DNA of 34,886 nucleotides from Pseudoneurospora amorphoporcata (lineage: Eukaryota > Ascomycota > Sordariomycetes > Sordariales > Sordariaceae). Every line of letters begins with the position of its first letter. The stretch's first letter is position 1. The stretch is from the NCBI GenBank assembly GCA_033297205.1, contig MU859311.1:1-34886 (forward strand). The letters are read 5' to 3'. Positions 1-11,420 of this stretch are shown piece by piece. Below the pieces are notes generated by a model. It was not told where the DNA came from and did no database searches. It saw only the letters and a list, made by a program, of their open reading frames with translations. Both the position numbers and the translations under genes were made by a program.

Positions 1-558
1 CACCGCTTCCGCTCCTCTCAGCTACAAGTGCATAGTTCACTGTAGCATCCCTATACTAGTACTATTATTATAGGCTAGTTAGGGCATTGTAGCAAACAAG
101 TTCTATAAAAACAATTCCAGCTCTAGCGGCGGTTCCGCTTCCACCGAGCGTACCGTTAGCTAAGGCGGCACCGCTATAGATCTCGACGCCATAAACGCCT
201 TCGACGTGCAACTATCTCGTATAATCGATAAGGCGGTCATCGACTACCGTATATAGAATAGTCTTTGCAAGCGCTACGCCAGACCAGGTTACTACGCCTA
301 TAAATACTGTAACAATATTAATACTAGTATCCCTAAGGAGCAGAGGGAGCGCGATCGCCGCAACTGTCGCGGTAGAGGCGGCTACAACAACAACAATAAC
401 CGTAGCAAACCGGCCATAGGACAGTTTAGTTACGGCAACAACGGCAATAACGGCGCTCGAATCAACGCCATCGCTACCGGTGAGCCCGCCGCAACGCTCA
501 CTCCAACTCCTACCCAACCCGCAGAGTACAACGCGAGAAATACGCCGCCTCTCCACTA
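1..558 (+). pseudogene. Element A gag, C-terminal part (degenerate)
   Basis: The frame with codons beginning at position 2 reads as a retrotransposon Gag C-terminus. It has a conserved-looking stretch around 190-330 (…YARPGYYAYKY…), then a basic Arg/Gly/Asn-rich segment at about 350-430 (RGRGGYNNNNN), then a Pro/Thr-rich end with a stop at 556-558. One TAG interrupts it near 255. No intact CCHC zinc knuckle is visible. The N-terminal half is outside the window. The assignment rests mainly on position directly upstream of the protease and on composition. Confidence 0.6.
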
Positions 559-1375
559 AGTCCCTTAGAGAGGCCGTCGTCCGTAATAATAATAGAAGAG
601 GGGGAAAATAATCTAGCAGACTTAGAAGTAGTTCAACTTAATAATTTAAACTTAAATAGCTATAATAATAATTCCATCCTTCTCTCTACTCAAATCGTTT
701 ATAGACCGCGCAATTAACGTAGTAAATATACCGCTCTACTTAATAACGGATACTCCGCTCTCGCTTTTATCGATTGTAATTTTGCCGCCCGTTATACTAT
801 CCCGCTATTGAGACTCCCTAAACCCAAGGCCTTATATCTAGTTAACAGCGTACTCAAGGATCTTATCACTCACTACTATAAAGTTCAACTGCGGATCAGC
901 TACCACACAAAAACGATCGCTATACTAGCCCATAATCTGGCGGCCGATCATCCCGTAATCCTAAGCATGCTATGGCTCAAGCTTCACAACCCCACAGTAT
1001 CATAGCCAGACGGCGCCGTTACCTTTAACAATTACTATACGGACTGCTGCCTTCTTACTAACCTCTCGCCCTCTTTATAGCACGCTCCAAAAGTTTGGAA
1101 ACACGCCTACACGCGTTATTACAAGACTGTATAAAGTATAGTTAAAGCCGACCGCACTAATACCCTAATTGCGGACCCCGTCCCTAACGTTATTGAAAAC
1201 GGACCCTCTAATACCCTAGTTAAAGACTCCAATACCCTAGCCGCGGCTCCTAAGTGGACTAAGCCCGCCGTCTGCCGTACTGTGGCTGGCCAACAGAGGT
1301 CCGATCCCTACCACTGCGTTATAGTGCGCCGATTATACTTCTCGAGCGACCCCGTTAACCTAACGGATATTAGGG
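556..1375 (+). pseudogene. Element A aspartic protease region (degenerate)
   Basis: Frame 1 (codons at 556, 559…) carries a retropepsin-like domain. The active-site motif, normally L-D-S/T-G, reads L-N-N-G at 739-750, so the catalytic Asp is Asn and the next residue is also Asn; both fit G-to-A change. The following segment (808-1005) contains the usual second hydrophobic block (…VILSMLWLKLHNP…). The gag frame upstream is frame 2 and the pol frame downstream is again frame 2, so the reading frame changes near 556 and near 1375. Non-functional. Confidence 0.75.
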
Positions 1376-4300
1376 ATAGAAATTGAGCCCGACCATAATA
1401 TACCAAGCGGTTTGGCTAACCTCACCCCAGAAATAGAGCGGGAGATCTGGAACGGCGACGGTGCCAAGTATAAGAAGTCGCTGGGCAAGCGTTACCACCT
1501 GTGGATTGATGCTTGCGCTAGCAAGGGCTCCAAGGTCGCCATCCGAGCAGCAAAGATCGCTAAGCACGTATACCTTAGCGGCAACGCAGAGGAGGATTAC
1601 AAACGCTACGAAGCTATTAGGCTAGCTAGCATCACGGAAGAAGATGCAGCCAAATTCCATAAGAAAGCTAATAAGCTACCCAAAACTAACTCTTAGATTA
1701 AGGAGAAACTCCCTAAATAGTATTAGAACCGCTTTAACGTCTTTAGACCTTACAACGCTACGGTCTTACCCCCTCACCGCTCGTACGACGTCAAGATCGA
1801 GCTCCGCCCGGGCGAGCAAGCACCCTATACGAAATCTAGGGCATTCAACCCCAATGAACTAAGCGTAATTAAGAAATGGATTGACGATAATCTTCGTATA
1901 AGGTTCATCCGTCCCTCACAATCCGAGGCCGCTTCCCAGATCTTGCTAGTAAAGAAACCCAGCGGAAGTGTCAGACTTTGCGTAGACTCTAGAGGAATTA
2001 ATAACATTACTTTCAAGAGTCGCTACCCGCTCCCTTTAATTAAAGAAACCCTTAATGCTATTTGCAAGGTAAAGATCTTCACTAAACTGGATATTATCGC
2101 CGCTTTTAACTATATTCGCGTCGCGGAGTGATACAAATGGTTAACGGTATTTATTACCCGTTTTAATCTCTTTAAATTATTCATATATCCTTTCGGCCTA
2201 CAAGGAGCGCTAGGCGCATTTCAAAACTACGTTAACGACATCTTGCACGATATTTTAGATATTTACGCGACCGCCTACCTAAATAATATCCTCATCTTTT
2301 CAGATAACGAGGAAGAGTATTAGAAATACATAGACGATGTTCTTGCCCGCTTAGAAAAGGCTAGCTTGCAGGTCGATATCGACAAGTGCGAGTTTTATAC
2401 TAAGAAAACCAAATACCTCGGGCTAATCATCACGCCTAGCGGTATCGAAATAGACCCAAAGAAGGTCAAAGCTATTACGGACTGGAAGCCCCCAACGTTT
2501 AAAAAGTTTTTGTAAAGTTTCTTAGGATTTACTAACTTTTATTATCGTTTTATTAAAGGCTTCTCGACAATGGCGGCACCACTTTATAACCTTACGAAGA
2601 AGGACGCGGAATAGGTATAGACCGCAACACAGCAGTCCGCTTTCAAAGCTTTGAAGACTGCGTTCACAAGCGGACCGACCTTATATATCTATAATTAGTC
2701 CAAAAAGACAGTCGTCGAAACTAATACCTCCAATTGGGCGTCTAACGGCACCCTCTCCTAGTACAGAGATAACGGCGTGCTCTACCCAGTCGCTTACTTT
2801 TCGGCACGATACTCAGCGGCGGAGTACAATTACAATATCTATAACAAAGAGCTCCTTACTATTATTAAAACTCTAGAAGAATAGCGCCTAGAATTGGAAG
2901 GCGCCCAGCAACCTTTCGATATCGTTACGGATTATAAGAATTTAAAGACCTTCACGATAAACAAACAGCTCACACCTCGCCATATACAGTGGTCACAATT
3001 CCTGTCACGCTTTAACTTCTTAATCCGTTATATACCAGGATTATAAAATCTTCATCCAAACGCGCTGAGTAGGAAACCAAAAGACGTGCCGCTGAACATA
3101 GATAATCACTATCTAAAGGCTAAGAATCGTAAACTCATTAACCCAACCCGTTTTAAGGATAGGTGCCTCTCCCTATCGGCTATAACTACTAACATCCTCG
3201 ATTTCGACGAGGAGGTCTTCCTACTATCCCTAGATACCTTGGAGGAGCCGGACAAGTCAACCGACGACATCATCACTGAGAGCTACGACCAATCAACTCT
3301 AATGCAAGAGGCCGTCAACTGCCTAAGAGATCCAAGCCGCACTAAATGGCGCTCCCATATTAGAAAGAAGCTAAAGGTCGCTTTCGCTAAATACTCCACG
3401 GCGGGAGGCAAGGCGTACCATAGAAGGAGGGTGCTTATCAATCCTAATAATACCGCTACCCACCTACTACTTATCCACCGCGCTCACTCGTCACCAACGG
3501 CGGGTCACCCAGGCAGAAACAAAACATAGGCATAAATAAATGAATATTGGTACTAGCCAGGCATAGCAAAAGCCGTTCAGGCTTACTACAAAGGTTGCCT
3601 AGTGTACTCGAAAACGAAAGTATCGCGGCGCGCTAAGGCAGGCTATCTCAAGCCTATACCCGCGGCCTACGTACCATAAACGGACATCTCGGTTGATTAC
3701 GTCTCTCCATTACCAGAAAGTTTACATCTGGGTCAGAAGTTTAAGCACATCGCCGTCGTAGTAGACCGCCTAACGAAGATACGCCACTATATCCCCACTA
3801 TCACTATAGAAGCGGAAGAACTGGCGGACCGCTTTATTAACTGTATTTACACCCTTCACGGCCTACCAAATACCGTTATTTCCGACCGCGGCTTCCAATT
3901 CGTTTCTCTATTCTAATCTACGATCTACAAACGCCTAGCCATCAAGAGGCTATTGAGCTCCGCTTTCCACCCACAGACCAATGCCCAGACGGAGCGTATC
4001 AACGCAGAAATAGAGCAATATCTACGTATCTTCGTCAACTAGGCACAGACAAACTAGGCACGATAGCTCCCACTAGCGGAGTTTGCAAGTAACAATATAG
4101 TTTCTAAGACTACGGGCGTAACTCCCTTCTTTACCAACTATAGCTTTCACCCCCGTATAGGCGTTGAGCCCGCAGCGGTTGTACCGTCAGAGGGCTTCTT
4201 ACCGGTACAATAGAAGGAATACTTAAAGGCCAACGAATTGCTCGCTCGTTTTAAAGCCATTTGGGATTATATACGCACCTTTATAAAGAAGGCACAAAAC

Positions 4301-5257
4301 AAATACGAAGCCAACGCCAACGAGAATCGGTCGGACGCACCAAAATATCACTCTAATAATCTCGTCATACTAAATACGACCAATCTCAACGACAGCAAGC
4401 CACACGACAAGCTTTACCCCTAATAGGAGGGCCCTTTCAAGGTAAATTAGGCACGTTCCCATAACGTTAAGCTGATCTTACCTGCCAATATAAAGTGCTC
4501 GCCAGTTTTCCACGTCTCTATGGTCAAACCTCACCACGCGGGCCTTCCTGGCCAAGCCGATTTGCAGAGCGACGTGCGAGCTAACGAAGGCAGGGTAATG
4601 ATTAGGACTGATGATCACGAAGAAGTGGCAGAGTGGGAACTCAATAGGCTATTAGACTACTTCCAACGAGGAGGCAACCGTTATTAGTTCTATACTGTAA
4701 AGTGGAAGCATCACGACCCCACCGACGAGCCCCTTGACAACGTTAAGGGAGCAAGAGAAGCTGTCACCACCTTCCATCGCGATCACCCAGATGCGCCTAT
4801 CCCGCCAGCAGTTCGAAACTAGCCAGAGATCAAGGCCATACTTCAAAAACGGGCCCCAGCCCCGAAGCGGAAAGCTCAGGCGCCCCAAACACGCCACACG
4901 GCGCCTTCAGCCCCGTCCCCGAAACGCTCCAGACGCATTGCCGACCTGAAAGAGCAGATTAATGCCGCCGTCGCGGACATCGCGGTTGACTATGAAGCAC
5001 GAGGGTCCGCGATCGAAGTCGTAAGCCGGGAGCTCGAACCCTTAACCGAGGAAGACTCAAGGAAGATAGACCAGTTCTTCAGCAGAGTATTTGGGAGGCT
5101 GGCGGAGGTCTAGCAGGGTATGCGGTCTCCGACAAGGAATGTGCAAGCACAGCTGGAGGATAGAACCTACTAACAGGATAATGATAACAGCGCGGCCGTT
5201 TAATCGCGGATCACGAGCGCTCAGTCACGGATCGAGGAGTTGGAAGACGGGGATTGA
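1376..5257 (+). pseudogene. Element A pol: RT, RNase H, integrase, chromodomain-like tail (degenerate)
   Basis: One frame (frame 2), broken by many in-frame stops, runs from about 1376 to a TGA at 5255-5257. The RT fingers and palm begin near 1740, with a clear KPSGSVRLCVDSRGIN block at about 1950-2000. The YxDD box reads YLNN (2276-2287). RNase H follows at about 2640-3000. The integrase HHCC region lies at about 3450-3620 with a Cys replaced. The DDE core has D at 3695, D at 3884 and E at 3992, the last two 35 residues apart as in D,D(35)E. A chromodomain-like segment (W-E-L…VKWK-H) lies at about 4628-4780, then a charged, GC-richer tail with few stops (4790-5250), which looks less mutated than the rest. 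Confidence 0.9.
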
Positions 5258-5264
5258 GGGATAA

Positions 5265-5600
5265 TCTATCATTTCATGTATATATACTAGATAAAGGGTT
5301 TGAAGCTCTGTGAGCTTCTTTTGCAAGGAGGTAGTATCACAGGATTACCTGTGATAGCACTTGTGATGCGCTGCACAACTAGCACAGCCATCGAGTTCCC
5401 ATTAGCCATTGGCCAATAGGATCGCACGCATGCATGCACCAGTGAGCCTCAGTCTGGATCTAGGGCATCCCTATATCCAGACCGCACACCTCCCTCTCTT
5501 CCCTTCCTCTCTTCTCATACAACTACGTATGTCACATCTACTCCCTACCTCGCTTTGCACCATGATATGAGCGACTCCTGTGTCGCTTAAGTTCGTAACA
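5265..5600 (+). repeat. 3' LTR of element A (start unresolved)
   Basis: The right end is well defined: GTTCGTAACA at 5591-5600, after which the sequence becomes the integrase frame of element C. The left end is uncertain. A purine-rich tract ends at about 5264 (GATTGAGGGATAA) and another just before TATCACAGG at 5335; either could be the polypurine tract. The LTR holds a stem-loop (GTCTGGAT 5452-5459 pairing with ATCCAGAC 5475-5482) and a terminal hairpin GCGAC…GTCGC at 5571-5586. A partner 5' LTR would lie outside the window. Confidence 0.7.
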
Positions 5601-6515
5601 CTATTACCCTCAGCCAGACAGTGGACTAGAAAGAATGAACTAAGAGGTCTAAGCCTTCTTAAGAGCTTATATCAACTGGGCTCAATACGACTAGCACGAG
5701 TGGTGCCCAATAGCCTAACTGGCAATTAACAGCTGCATTAATACCTTAATTGGCATATCTCTCTTCTTTGCCGTATACGGCTTCGACCTAGAAACTGTAG
5801 TACCGGTTATTCCTAAGTCCGTTGGAGACTCCTATATTCTAGCTGACGTCCGGGCCTAATAATTTGTTAAAAAGCTATTATAAATCACGGATATCTATCA
5901 AGCTACTATAGCTGTAGTAGTATAAGAACAAAAGAAGTACGCCAACCGCACTCGCCAGCTAGTAGAAAGGTTCCAAGTAGGTAATAAAGTTTAGCTAAAC
6001 CTTAAGAACTACGCCTCCTCGAGACTTAAGAAGAAACTGGATTGGTTATACGCGAAATATACAATTTTTCGAATTCTCTTCCCGTTAATTGTAAAACTTA
6101 CAAGTCTACCAAATAACATCTATAATATCTTCCACGTTGACCTTCTTTGAAGGGCTGCAGACGACCCACTACTAGAGCAAGTTACGGCAGACTATTAACC
6201 GCCTCTAATTCTAGTAGAAGGGGAGGAAGAATACTTCGTAGAGAAAATCTTGTGCGTAAATAATCTCTTGACGAATAGGAAGGTCTATGTTAAGTGGAAA
6301 GGGTATCACAAACTCTCATAGCACCCCCTAGAGGACTTTGCAGAGTCAGAAGCTTTAAAAGTCTTTGAAAAGGAGTATAGGGACGCCCGAGTTAATAACG
6401 GACCATCAGATCGTTTCACGAGGAACAAGGTCAAGCGGAAAAAGACGAAGTTAAACAGAAGAAGCAGTAGAGCGAGCCAAGAGGCTCCTACTCCAAAGAG
6501 TTACTATAGTCTTTA
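5601..6515 (+). pseudogene. Element C: gypsy integrase C-terminus and chromodomain, truncated by element A
   Basis: Immediately after the LTR of element A, frame 1 resumes in the middle of an integrase core, at the block around the catalytic Glu (YYPQPDSGLERMN, from 5602). It continues with the integrase C-terminal domain and a convincing chromodomain at about 6235-6370 (EKILCVNNLLTNRKVYVKWK), then a basic tail ending with a stop at 6513-6515. TAG/TAA stops replace Trp and Gln. The N-terminal part of this element must lie to the left of element A, outside the window. No 3' LTR of C could be defined. Confidence 0.85.
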
Positions 6516-7080
6516 AGTACCCCTAATTATGCCGGCTAACAACTCAACTAACTGAATAATATTGAGCTCTAGGACGAGCGAGGGTGGTGATAGTTCTAGC
6601 AATAGGAGTTATTAACAAGGAGTAAGAAGGAGAGCGAGTCTAGAAGAGGGGAGGGATTCTAGGTCTTATTAAAAGGATAAGAATAGTTTGTATGACGCGG
6701 TTGTAGTTAGAGGGAGGAAAAGAGAGACTAATGTCACAGGTCTAGCGCCTAATACTAGCATCTAGCACACAGTTAGTTAGACGACGAGTGCTAGCAATGC
6801 ACGCCAAGCCGGCAAGGTACCAGTAGGCTCAAAGCTCGTTAGTCCCCTCCAGCTTCTATACGATCATATACCTAGACTATAGGGCTGCCTCAAGTAGTCA
6901 GGCACCCATACCAGCACACGGCCTTAAAGGATAAGCGACAAGGTCCGCCCTATGGGCCAGTCTTTCTTCTCTTTTCTTCTCGTAGAACCTTAATTAATTA
7001 TCTTAGTATTAGCACCTACGTCTCGCTCTACTATCCCCTTACAGCGATAATTATTCTCGAAGGCACAAACAGCAGTATAG
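6516..7080. other. Unassigned TE-derived stretch between element C and the LINE
   Basis: No gene or recognisable domain. TpA-rich, with Arg/Glu-rich low-complexity translation at about 6570-6720. It could hold the decayed 3' UTR/LTR of element C and the 5' junction of the truncated LINE, but I could not place either boundary. Confidence 0.4.
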
Positions 7081-9450
7081 CGCAACCACGTTAATAACGC
7101 CTTGAAGGACTCTAGCTAATCATAGTCATTAGAACGTTAGGTCCGACTCCGAAGCCATTACCTAACGGATCTGCCAAAACTCCTAACTCTTAAGCGCGAC
7201 GAAATAATAAAAGAAGAGGCTGAAGACTACGAAGGCAAGGCGGATATCCTTGCTAACTATTTCTTTCCAAAAGTAGATGTCCCTACAAACTATCTACATA
7301 ATTGGACGCGAACACCAGACGGCGGACCACCGATCGCTATTAATAACTAAGTTACTAAAGAGGACGTAAAGGACATCCTCTCGAGAATGGCACCTAACAA
7401 AGCCCCAGGACCTGACTAGTACTCGAATAGATTTTTGAAAATATATAGAGAACTATTCCAACAAGCAATAACAACTCTCGCCGCAGCGAACCTTCGGCTC
7501 GGATATTTCTTCCAAGGGTATAAGAATGCAAAGGTTATTATTTTCAAAAAAACTAGCAAAGACGGCTGCCCAATTGAAGCTAGCGGGCGCATAGAGGCCG
7601 ATTTCGCTTCTAAGTAACGTTGGCAAAATTCTCGAGGCCCTCGTAGCTAAGAGACTTATGGCGGCAGCGGAAGAGTTCAATCTACTCCCAGAAGGATAAA
7701 TAGGAAACTGTCCAGGGCATTCTACAAAGTCCGCAGTTAGAGTAGTTACCAACGCGGTACACTCAGCCTAGAAACTCAAAGCCGTATCGTCGCTAATACT
7801 CCTCGATTTGAAGGGCGCATTCGATAGAGTTAACTATAAGTAACTCTTACACACCATATAGGAAATGCGACTCCTACGTTAGCTACTCCAATAAGTAAGT
7901 AGCTTCGTTAACTGAAGAAAAGGTTTCCTTTTCTTCAACGACGAATTATCTACGCCCTATAACATCGAAGTAGGAGTTCCCCAGGGCTCCTCTCTCTCGC
8001 CTATCCTTTTTATCCTTTTTATTACTCCCCTCTACCGCAAACTCGCAACAATCCAGAACGCGATCACCGTTGGTTTCGCCGATAACACTAATATCATCGT
8101 AGTAGCAAAGACGATAGAAGAAAATTATAAGATACTTCAAGCGGCATAGGATATCTACTCTGGATAGGCGGCAGAACGAGAGACAGAGTTCGAAGCAAGT
8201 AAAACGGAGCTTATACATTTTACGAGGACAAAGTAACCGCGGACTAATACCTTCTAACTCGGCGGTATTATACTTTGGCTGACGGAATCTACGAGGTTCC
8301 TAAGCGTTTGGCTAAATCAGAAGCTCAATTTTAAAGCGCATACTGAGGCGGTAAAGAAAAAGATAACCACGTAGACGAATGCCTTTACAAGGCTCGCAGC
8401 AAAGACTTAAGGTTATTCCTTCGCAAGAGCAAGAGAAATATATACTCAAATTATTAGAAGTGTAATCGTATACGAAGCGTCCGCCTACCACTAACTAACG
8501 GAAGTATATAGCAAACTCTGAAGGATAGTTATCAGCTTAGCCAAATACTAAACCAAATGTTTAAAGGTCGTTGTTAGGGCGTATAAAGCTACGTCGGTAA
8601 GGAACTTAAAAATAGAAACCTTTTGCTCGCTACTCGACTTCTATTTTAATAAACAAGTCCGCACTTTTGAGGAACGGCTTACAAGGATAGACTAAGCTAA
8701 GTTCGTCCGAGGGACCGCGGCCTAGGTAGCTAACTATATCCGGTTGAAAGTTTGAGGCTGACTACCCATGGACTAACTAGAAAGCGGCGCAGTTAAGGCT
8801 AAATAGGCTGAGGTATGGGCGTTAATAGAAGAACTCCTCGTAAAGGCTACCTCAAGGCAGTAGCCGCAATCGCAAAAAATAGAACCAACGGCTACCGATA
8901 AGGAGAGATAGTTGGACGAAGCTATAATAAGGGAGTGGGTGTCGCGCTACAACCTTCAATTAGCGGTGGTGGCAATAAAGTTAGGCCGGCGGTACTAATT
9001 TACTATCGAGGATCTTAACGTAAAATTCTACAAATTAACCTTCTAAAGGCACACCGTCTAGGTTAAAAAACTAAGAGAAGAAGAGTACGAACCTCACCTA
9101 TTAACGAAAGTAAAGAGCTCTCTCCTTATACAGGCGAGAACGGAGGTTATTAGCCTATAGGCATTCCTCTACCAAAGGAATATCCCGGACGTCGAGACAC
9201 TATATTGCGCATGTGGCGCCAGAAAAGAAACATTCGCATACATCGTCTTCAGGTACTTGAGAACGGAAGAACACTAGACGACGGAGCAAGAGTGGCCTTA
9301 GACTCAAGAAGAATTGCAGAAACACCTTGACGACGGACGCAAGGCGGAGCGAATCTTATCGTGGGCACTCCAGTTGGGAAGATTAAACGAGTACCAATTG
9401 GTAGTGGAGATAGAAAGGAAATATTGCGAGGAGGTCGCAATATCTTCATA
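7081..9450 (+). pseudogene. Tad-like LINE ORF2 (RT plus C-terminal zinc motif), 5'-truncated and degenerate
   Basis: Non-LTR reverse transcriptase. The pre-RT and RT fingers start at about 7200 (…RMAPNKAPGPD near 7387-7420). The frame shifts near 7590, after which the palm continues: LLDLKGAFDRVN at about 7800-7835, GVPQGSSLSPILFILF at about 7972-8020, and the active site FADD as FADN (8075-8086). The thumb and connection follow, and a C-terminal Cys motif at about 9209-9257 (CACG…ETFAYIVFRY, with the expected His and last Cys changed to Tyr). Stop at about 9448. No endonuclease domain is present, so the copy is 5'-truncated, as is common for LINEs. The clade is inferred from motif style only. 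Confidence 0.88.
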
Positions 9451-9720
9451 ATTATAATCACACTGCTGAAACACAGTTTTGTGTTCTGGCGATGGGATTT
9501 AGAGCGGATTGTTCGCTGGAGCGGTGGGTGTGCACCGCAACAGCTAGAAACTGAAAGGAGCGGTCGCGAGTTCAATTACGACCTCACGTAGCGGGTGTTT
9601 TAGTCCAGCAACGCTTATCGTTACAAGGTTCCGCCTACCGAAAACTAGGAGAAGGACCTCATGCCGGATTGGCGCTGTATTTAGATATAGCTAAGGAATA
9701 AGATTATTATTATTATTAAA
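9451..9720 (+). other. Probable LINE 3' UTR and (TTA)n tail
   Basis: Moderately GC-rich sequence after the LINE stop ends in a short TTATTATTATTATTA run (about 9703-9717), after which composition turns sharply AT-rich. This fits a LINE 3' UTR with a simple-repeat tail. No coding potential seen. Confidence 0.5.
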
Positions 9721-9749
9721 ATATAGTACTATATCCCAATAATAATCTT
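9700..9749. repeat. Imperfect palindrome with GTAC centre
   Basis: AAGATTATTATT at 9700 onward is mirrored on the other strand by AATAATAATCTT ending at 9749, with TATAGTACTATA in the centre. About 50 bp in all, AT-rich, lying exactly at the junction between the LINE tail and the AT-rich block. Confidence 0.7.
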
Positions 9750-10995
9750 GGAAGTAGAAGAACTAATAAATTATTTCATTAATTATATTTATTCAATTTA
9801 TAGCCTCCTAAATAATATACTTTCTAATAAAGGTATTTAATTTATTTTATAATTCTAATCTACCTTCTATAAATAGTTATCTATTATTTACAAACTCACC
9901 TCCGCTTTCTACTCTTAAATAAACGCCTAAATTGAATATATTAATATAAAGATAAAGTAATTTTTAAAGATCTATATTAAATAAATATAAATAGATTAAG
10001 TAAAATAACTACTACTTGCAAAATTTATGAGAACGTCTTTTCGCACTGCCATAAAAACCTTTTTAGACTATAGTAAAAAAAATAAAACTAGGTGTAACTT
10101 ATCCGAATGGAGGCTTAAGTAAGTAAGAGTAGTATTAAAATTTTTCTCATTTTTTTCTCTATAATATGGTACTTACGACTATATCGCAACGTTACTCGGC
10201 AAAGAGTTAAGACTAAAACTAATAAAGATTTAAATAAAATTTATTCCTTTTTAATATTTCGTTTTAGAAAAACGCTAAAGGCTAGATAAAGATTCCTTAT
10301 AAATGCTGTATTATAGTGTAAAAAATACTAAAAATTCCAACCCTACTCTTATACCTATTACTTTAAATTTGGCAGAGTTATATATATATACCTTTTTGCT
10401 GATAGTGTAGGTAGACTTTTATGGCAGTGTGAAAAGACCTTCTTAAATTTATTAGTAATAATACCGTTTCTTTATTAATAGGCATTTCGCGTTTCTTCGC
10501 TAACTATAATTATTACCCAAATATAAATATAGAACTACATATTCTCCTACCGCGAAATCTCTCTTCTATTTAATTTAGAGAGTATTATAAAGCTAACGAA
10601 CTAGCATATTACTTTCAGCAAATTTAAAATTTTACAATCTAATAATTTTATTATATATAACAGCGGTATAAAAATAACGCTAATAAAAAAATAAATTAAT
10701 TTTATTAAATACTATACTAATAATATAATTCTCTTTAATATAACTAACTTCGTTAATGAACGTCCGTATACTAAACTATACTCCTAGTAAGAAAAACTCT
10801 TTAAAATTATCTGTACTAAATTATATACTATATATTTTACTCTCCTATTAAATATAAAATATTTACTAATTTTTTACATTTTTATAATACAATTATAATC
10901 TAGTAAAGGCCTATCTAACTAACCTATCATAAGAACTATTCTAGTTAACGAAGGGAAGGTTATAATATATACTAATGATTAGGAGGAGTACGAAG
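9721..10995. other. Very AT-rich relic block (heavily RIP-mutated repeat)
   Basis: No open frame or recognisable domain in about 1.3 kb. Composition is visibly far more AT-rich than the flanking gypsy copies, as expected for an old, repeatedly RIP-mutated repeat. It resumes on the other side of element B (18504-18637) and past the solo LTR (19039 onward), so it was the landing site for both. It contains the inverted repeat listed separately. Confidence 0.6.
10035..10438. repeat. 404 bp unit bounded by a 22 bp inverted repeat (possible MITE or DNA transposon remnant)
   Basis: The sequence at 10035-10056 (GTCTTTTCGCACTGCCATAAAA) is the reverse complement of 10417-10438 except for one G/A transition. 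Weaker similarity continues inward (ACTATAGTAAAAA against ACTATCAGCAAAAA on the opposite strand) and outward (AAATTTA on both sides). The interior shows no coding frame. This could be a RIP-mutated MITE or the ends of a decayed DNA transposon; the true termini and target duplication are not resolved. Confidence 0.6.
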
Positions 10996-11226
10996 TGTCA
11001 CGAGCGACGTAGTCACGAGAGATAAGTTAAATACGTTGATTCTAGGTCTATAGTAGAATTATAAGATAGAGAAGAAAAGAGGGAAACGTATAAAGGCGCG
11101 CGACGAGCCGAGGGTTTTACCCCGAGGCCCTGGTGCCTTGTGCACGCAGCACGACCTCACGTGCCTTGGCGATGCCCTGCTGTAGACTAGGTTCGTAGAC
11201 TAGATCCATCCGCTAGTACTATAACA
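10996..11226 (-). repeat. 3' LTR of element B
   Basis: 231 bp; on the plus strand it begins TGTCACGAGC and ends ATAACA, so it has TG…CA ends in either orientation. By hand alignment it differs from the other LTR at 29 positions, 28 of them transitions (about 87% identity). Confidence 0.92.
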
Positions 11227-11420
11227 TTACCCTCTTAGTGGAAAAAGACTCGTCCCGAGTCATGTAAAAAAAGTATAGGAAGTTATATATACTAAAGTAG
11301 GTCCCTGCGCCAACTATCCACCTCGGCATATTAATAAACTACCTCGCTTAATATGCTTAAATCAACCTTCTTGCGGTCATTTCCTTACCTCAACATTACA
11401 CTGAGTTACCTTATTCCTCT

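Larger units (their letters stand above)
1..5600 (+). mobile_element. Element A: degenerate Ty3/gypsy chromovirus, 5' part outside window
   Basis: An LTR retrotransposon copy that enters the window within gag and runs through protease, reverse transcriptase, RNase H, integrase and a chromodomain-like tail to a 3' LTR ending in GTTCGTAACA at 5600. The order PR-RT-RH-IN places it in Ty3/gypsy (Metaviridae), and the chromodomain-like tail suggests a chromovirus. Stops are mostly TAG or TAA where Trp or Gln is expected, which fits C-to-T/G-to-A change at CpA sites (RIP). The 5' LTR lies to the left of the window. The element sits inside the integrase frame of a second gypsy copy (element C). It is certainly dead: both RT catalytic aspartates and the protease aspartate are lost. 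Confidence 0.92.

Noticed and set aside
9555..9590. B-box-like GAGTTCAATTACGACC as a possible tRNA-derived SINE
   Set aside because: Only a partial match, no A box at the right distance and no tRNA fold; more likely LINE 3' UTR.
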